Positions 62,745-64,000 of a DNA stretch of 64,000 bases are shown here, piece after piece (within the stretch, counting starts at the first letter, position 1; every line of letters starts with the position of its first letter). Below the pieces are notes generated by a model, which made no database searches, was not told the origin of the DNA, and saw only the letters and a list, made by a program, of their open reading frames with translations. The position numbers and the translations under genes were made by a program. Origin of the DNA: Cherax quadricarinatus (taxonomy: Eukaryota > Arthropoda > Malacostraca > Decapoda > Parastacidae); NCBI RefSeq assembly GCF_038502225.1, contig NC_091374.1, positions 2,101,909 to 2,165,908 of the forward strand, given 5' to 3'.

Positions 62745-63352
62745 GAAGTATGTAGGTAGACAGGCAGGTAGGTAGGTAGGCAGGCAGGTAGGTAGGTAGG
62801 TAGACAGGCAGGTAGGTAGGTAGACAGGCGGGTAGGTAGGTAGACAGGTAGGTAGGTAGGCAGGTAGATAGGTAGGTAGGCAGGTAGGTAGGTAGACAGG
62901 CAGGTAGGTAGGTAGGCAGGCAGGTAGGTAGGTAGGTAGACAGGCAGGTAGGTAGGTAGACAGGTAGGTAGGTAGGCAGGTAGGTAGGTAGGCAGGTAGA
63001 TAGGTAGGTAGGCAGGTAGGTAGGTAGGCAGGTAGATAGGTAGGTAGGCAGGTAGGTAGGTAGACAGGTAGGTAGATAGGCAGTTAGGCAGGTAGGTAGG
63101 TAGACAGGCAGGTAGGTAGGAAGGAAGGAAGGAAGGAAGGAAGGCAGGCAGGCAGGCAGGCAGGAAGGAAGGAAGGAAGGAAGGCCGGCAGGCAGGCAGG
63201 CAGGCAGGCAGGAAGGAAGGCCGGCAGGCAGGCAGGCAGGAAGGAAGGCCGGCAGGCAGGCAGGAAGGAAGGCCGACAGGCAGGCCGGCAGGAAGGAAGG
63301 AAGGAAGGGAGGAAGGAAGGAAGGAAGGAAGGAAGGAAGGAAGGAAGGCACC
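62745..63352. repeat. (GGTA)n / (GGCA)n / (GGAA)n tetranucleotide array
   Basis: GGTAGGTAGACAGGCA steps to about 63118, then GGAAGGAAGGCAGGCA steps. This is the longest purine-biased tetranucleotide tract here. 62540-62745 before it and 63355-63550 after it are unique. Confidence 0.97.
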
Positions 63353-63554
63353 AACAGTATTGCTATACTATTCCATAAGATAGTTACACAGCGTTGAAAG
63401 TTGTCAGATGGGGTGTATTTGTGGGTGGAACCCATTGGGGGAGGTGAGTGAGAGTGGGTGAGTGGGGTGGGTGGTAGCAGTGTGGGCGGGTTCGGAAATG
63501 GGCGGCTAGAGTGATGGATAGGTGGCTAGAAGCAAAAACTAGCCTCACAGCTCG

Positions 63555-63640
63555 TCACCACCCGCCTACCCGCTCACCTACCAGCCCACCTACCAGCCCA
63601 CCTACCTGCCCACCTACCTGCCCACCTACCAGCCCACACC
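63555..63640. repeat. (CACCTACCAGCC)n short array
   Basis: About seven 12-bp units. Confidence 0.85.
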
Positions 63641-63674
63641 ACCACCCATCCAGAAATAAAATAGAGAATCTCTC

Positions 63675-63755
63675 CGAACCTGATCAACCTGGCTGTTACT
63701 CTCACTCAGTGCACAGAGCAAACCACAGCCTGGCTTATCAGGAACCAACACGAAC
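63675..63755 (+). mobile_element. diverged LINE 3' fragment
   Basis: CCTGATCAACCTGGCTGTTA then CAAACCACAGCCTGGCTTAT and CAGGAACC resemble the VPDQPGCGSYVGL region of the LINE at 17052-17918. Confidence 0.5.
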
Positions 63756-63774
63756 ACAACAAGAACTTACTCAA

Positions 63775-63965
63775 ATTGGATAAGTTTAGACTTAGAAAGG
63801 ATATAGGAAAACACTGATTTGGCAGTAGAGTTGTGGATGAGTGAAAGAAACTCCCGGGTACCATCATAGAAGTTTAAACCTTATGTAGCTTTAAAAATAG
63901 AGTAGACAAATACATGAGTGGGTGTGAGTTGAACCTGCCAGTAGGCCTGATACAGTGCTCCTTCC
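63775..63965 (+). mobile_element. LINE C-terminal fragment (FKLEKFRFRKDIG family)
   Basis: TTGGATAAGTTTAGACTTAG, AAAGGATATAGGAAAACACT, then AGTAGGCCTGATACAGTGCT. It matches 24590-24790 with several stops. The window ends in a GGGACTGATTACCTCA fragment shared with the 40-bp satellite. Confidence 0.8.
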
Positions 63966-64000
63966 TCAATGCGTGGGACTGATTACCTCAAGCTCTTCCA

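Overview
The window looks like non-coding-rich DNA from an animal genome, most likely a decapod crustacean and perhaps a crayfish-type one. That placement is inferred from the style of the dispersed repeats (tRNA-derived SINEs, several LINE families with microsatellite tails) and from the protein-coding exons. No bacterial-type genes, operons, rRNA, real tRNA genes or CRISPR arrays are visible.

The only host gene I can support is an orthologue of slit, read on the minus strand. Four exons are recognisable. Three are 72-bp exons that each encode one leucine-rich repeat (50371-50442, 8879-8950, 8353-8424). The fourth is a 236-bp exon (3742-3977) encoding the last repeat plus the LRR C-terminal cap. 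Splice sites and phases agree throughout: phase 2 between repeats, phase 1 on exit. Joined in order they give the distal half of the first Slit LRR domain. The rest of the gene lies outside the window on both sides, so almost the whole window is intron, including one intron of about 41.4 kb (8951-50370).

Roughly half of the sequence (about 34 kb by my tally) is tandem repeat. There are long minisatellites with units of 14, 18-20, 20, 24, 25, 26, 28, 32, 33, 35, 37, 39, 40, 41, 57, 58 and 80 bp, plus (AT)n, (GA)n, (CA)n, tri- and tetranucleotide tracts. The largest are a 40-bp satellite (39.1-43.3 kb), a 24-bp satellite (26.2-29.3 kb), a 14-bp-based array (13.6-16.5 kb), a 35-bp satellite (0.9-3.4 kb, with an inverted outlier at 49.2-49.5 kb) and a C-rich 18-20-bp array (30.0-32.4 kb). 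Most long open frames in the window come from arrays whose unit is a multiple of three.

Mobile elements fill much of the rest. There are at least five non-LTR retrotransposon families, an internally deleted Ty3/Gypsy-like LTR element, several tRNA-derived SINEs and a dispersed hammerhead-ribozyme-like motif. The most striking pattern is that separate LINE families sit in separate dinucleotide microsatellites. One family is always bordered by (GA)n, another by (CA)n at both its 3' end and its variable 5' truncation point, and an RTE-like element ends in (TA)n. Two satellites (6.7-7.2 kb and 11.5-12.6 kb) appear to have arisen by amplification of parts of SINEs.
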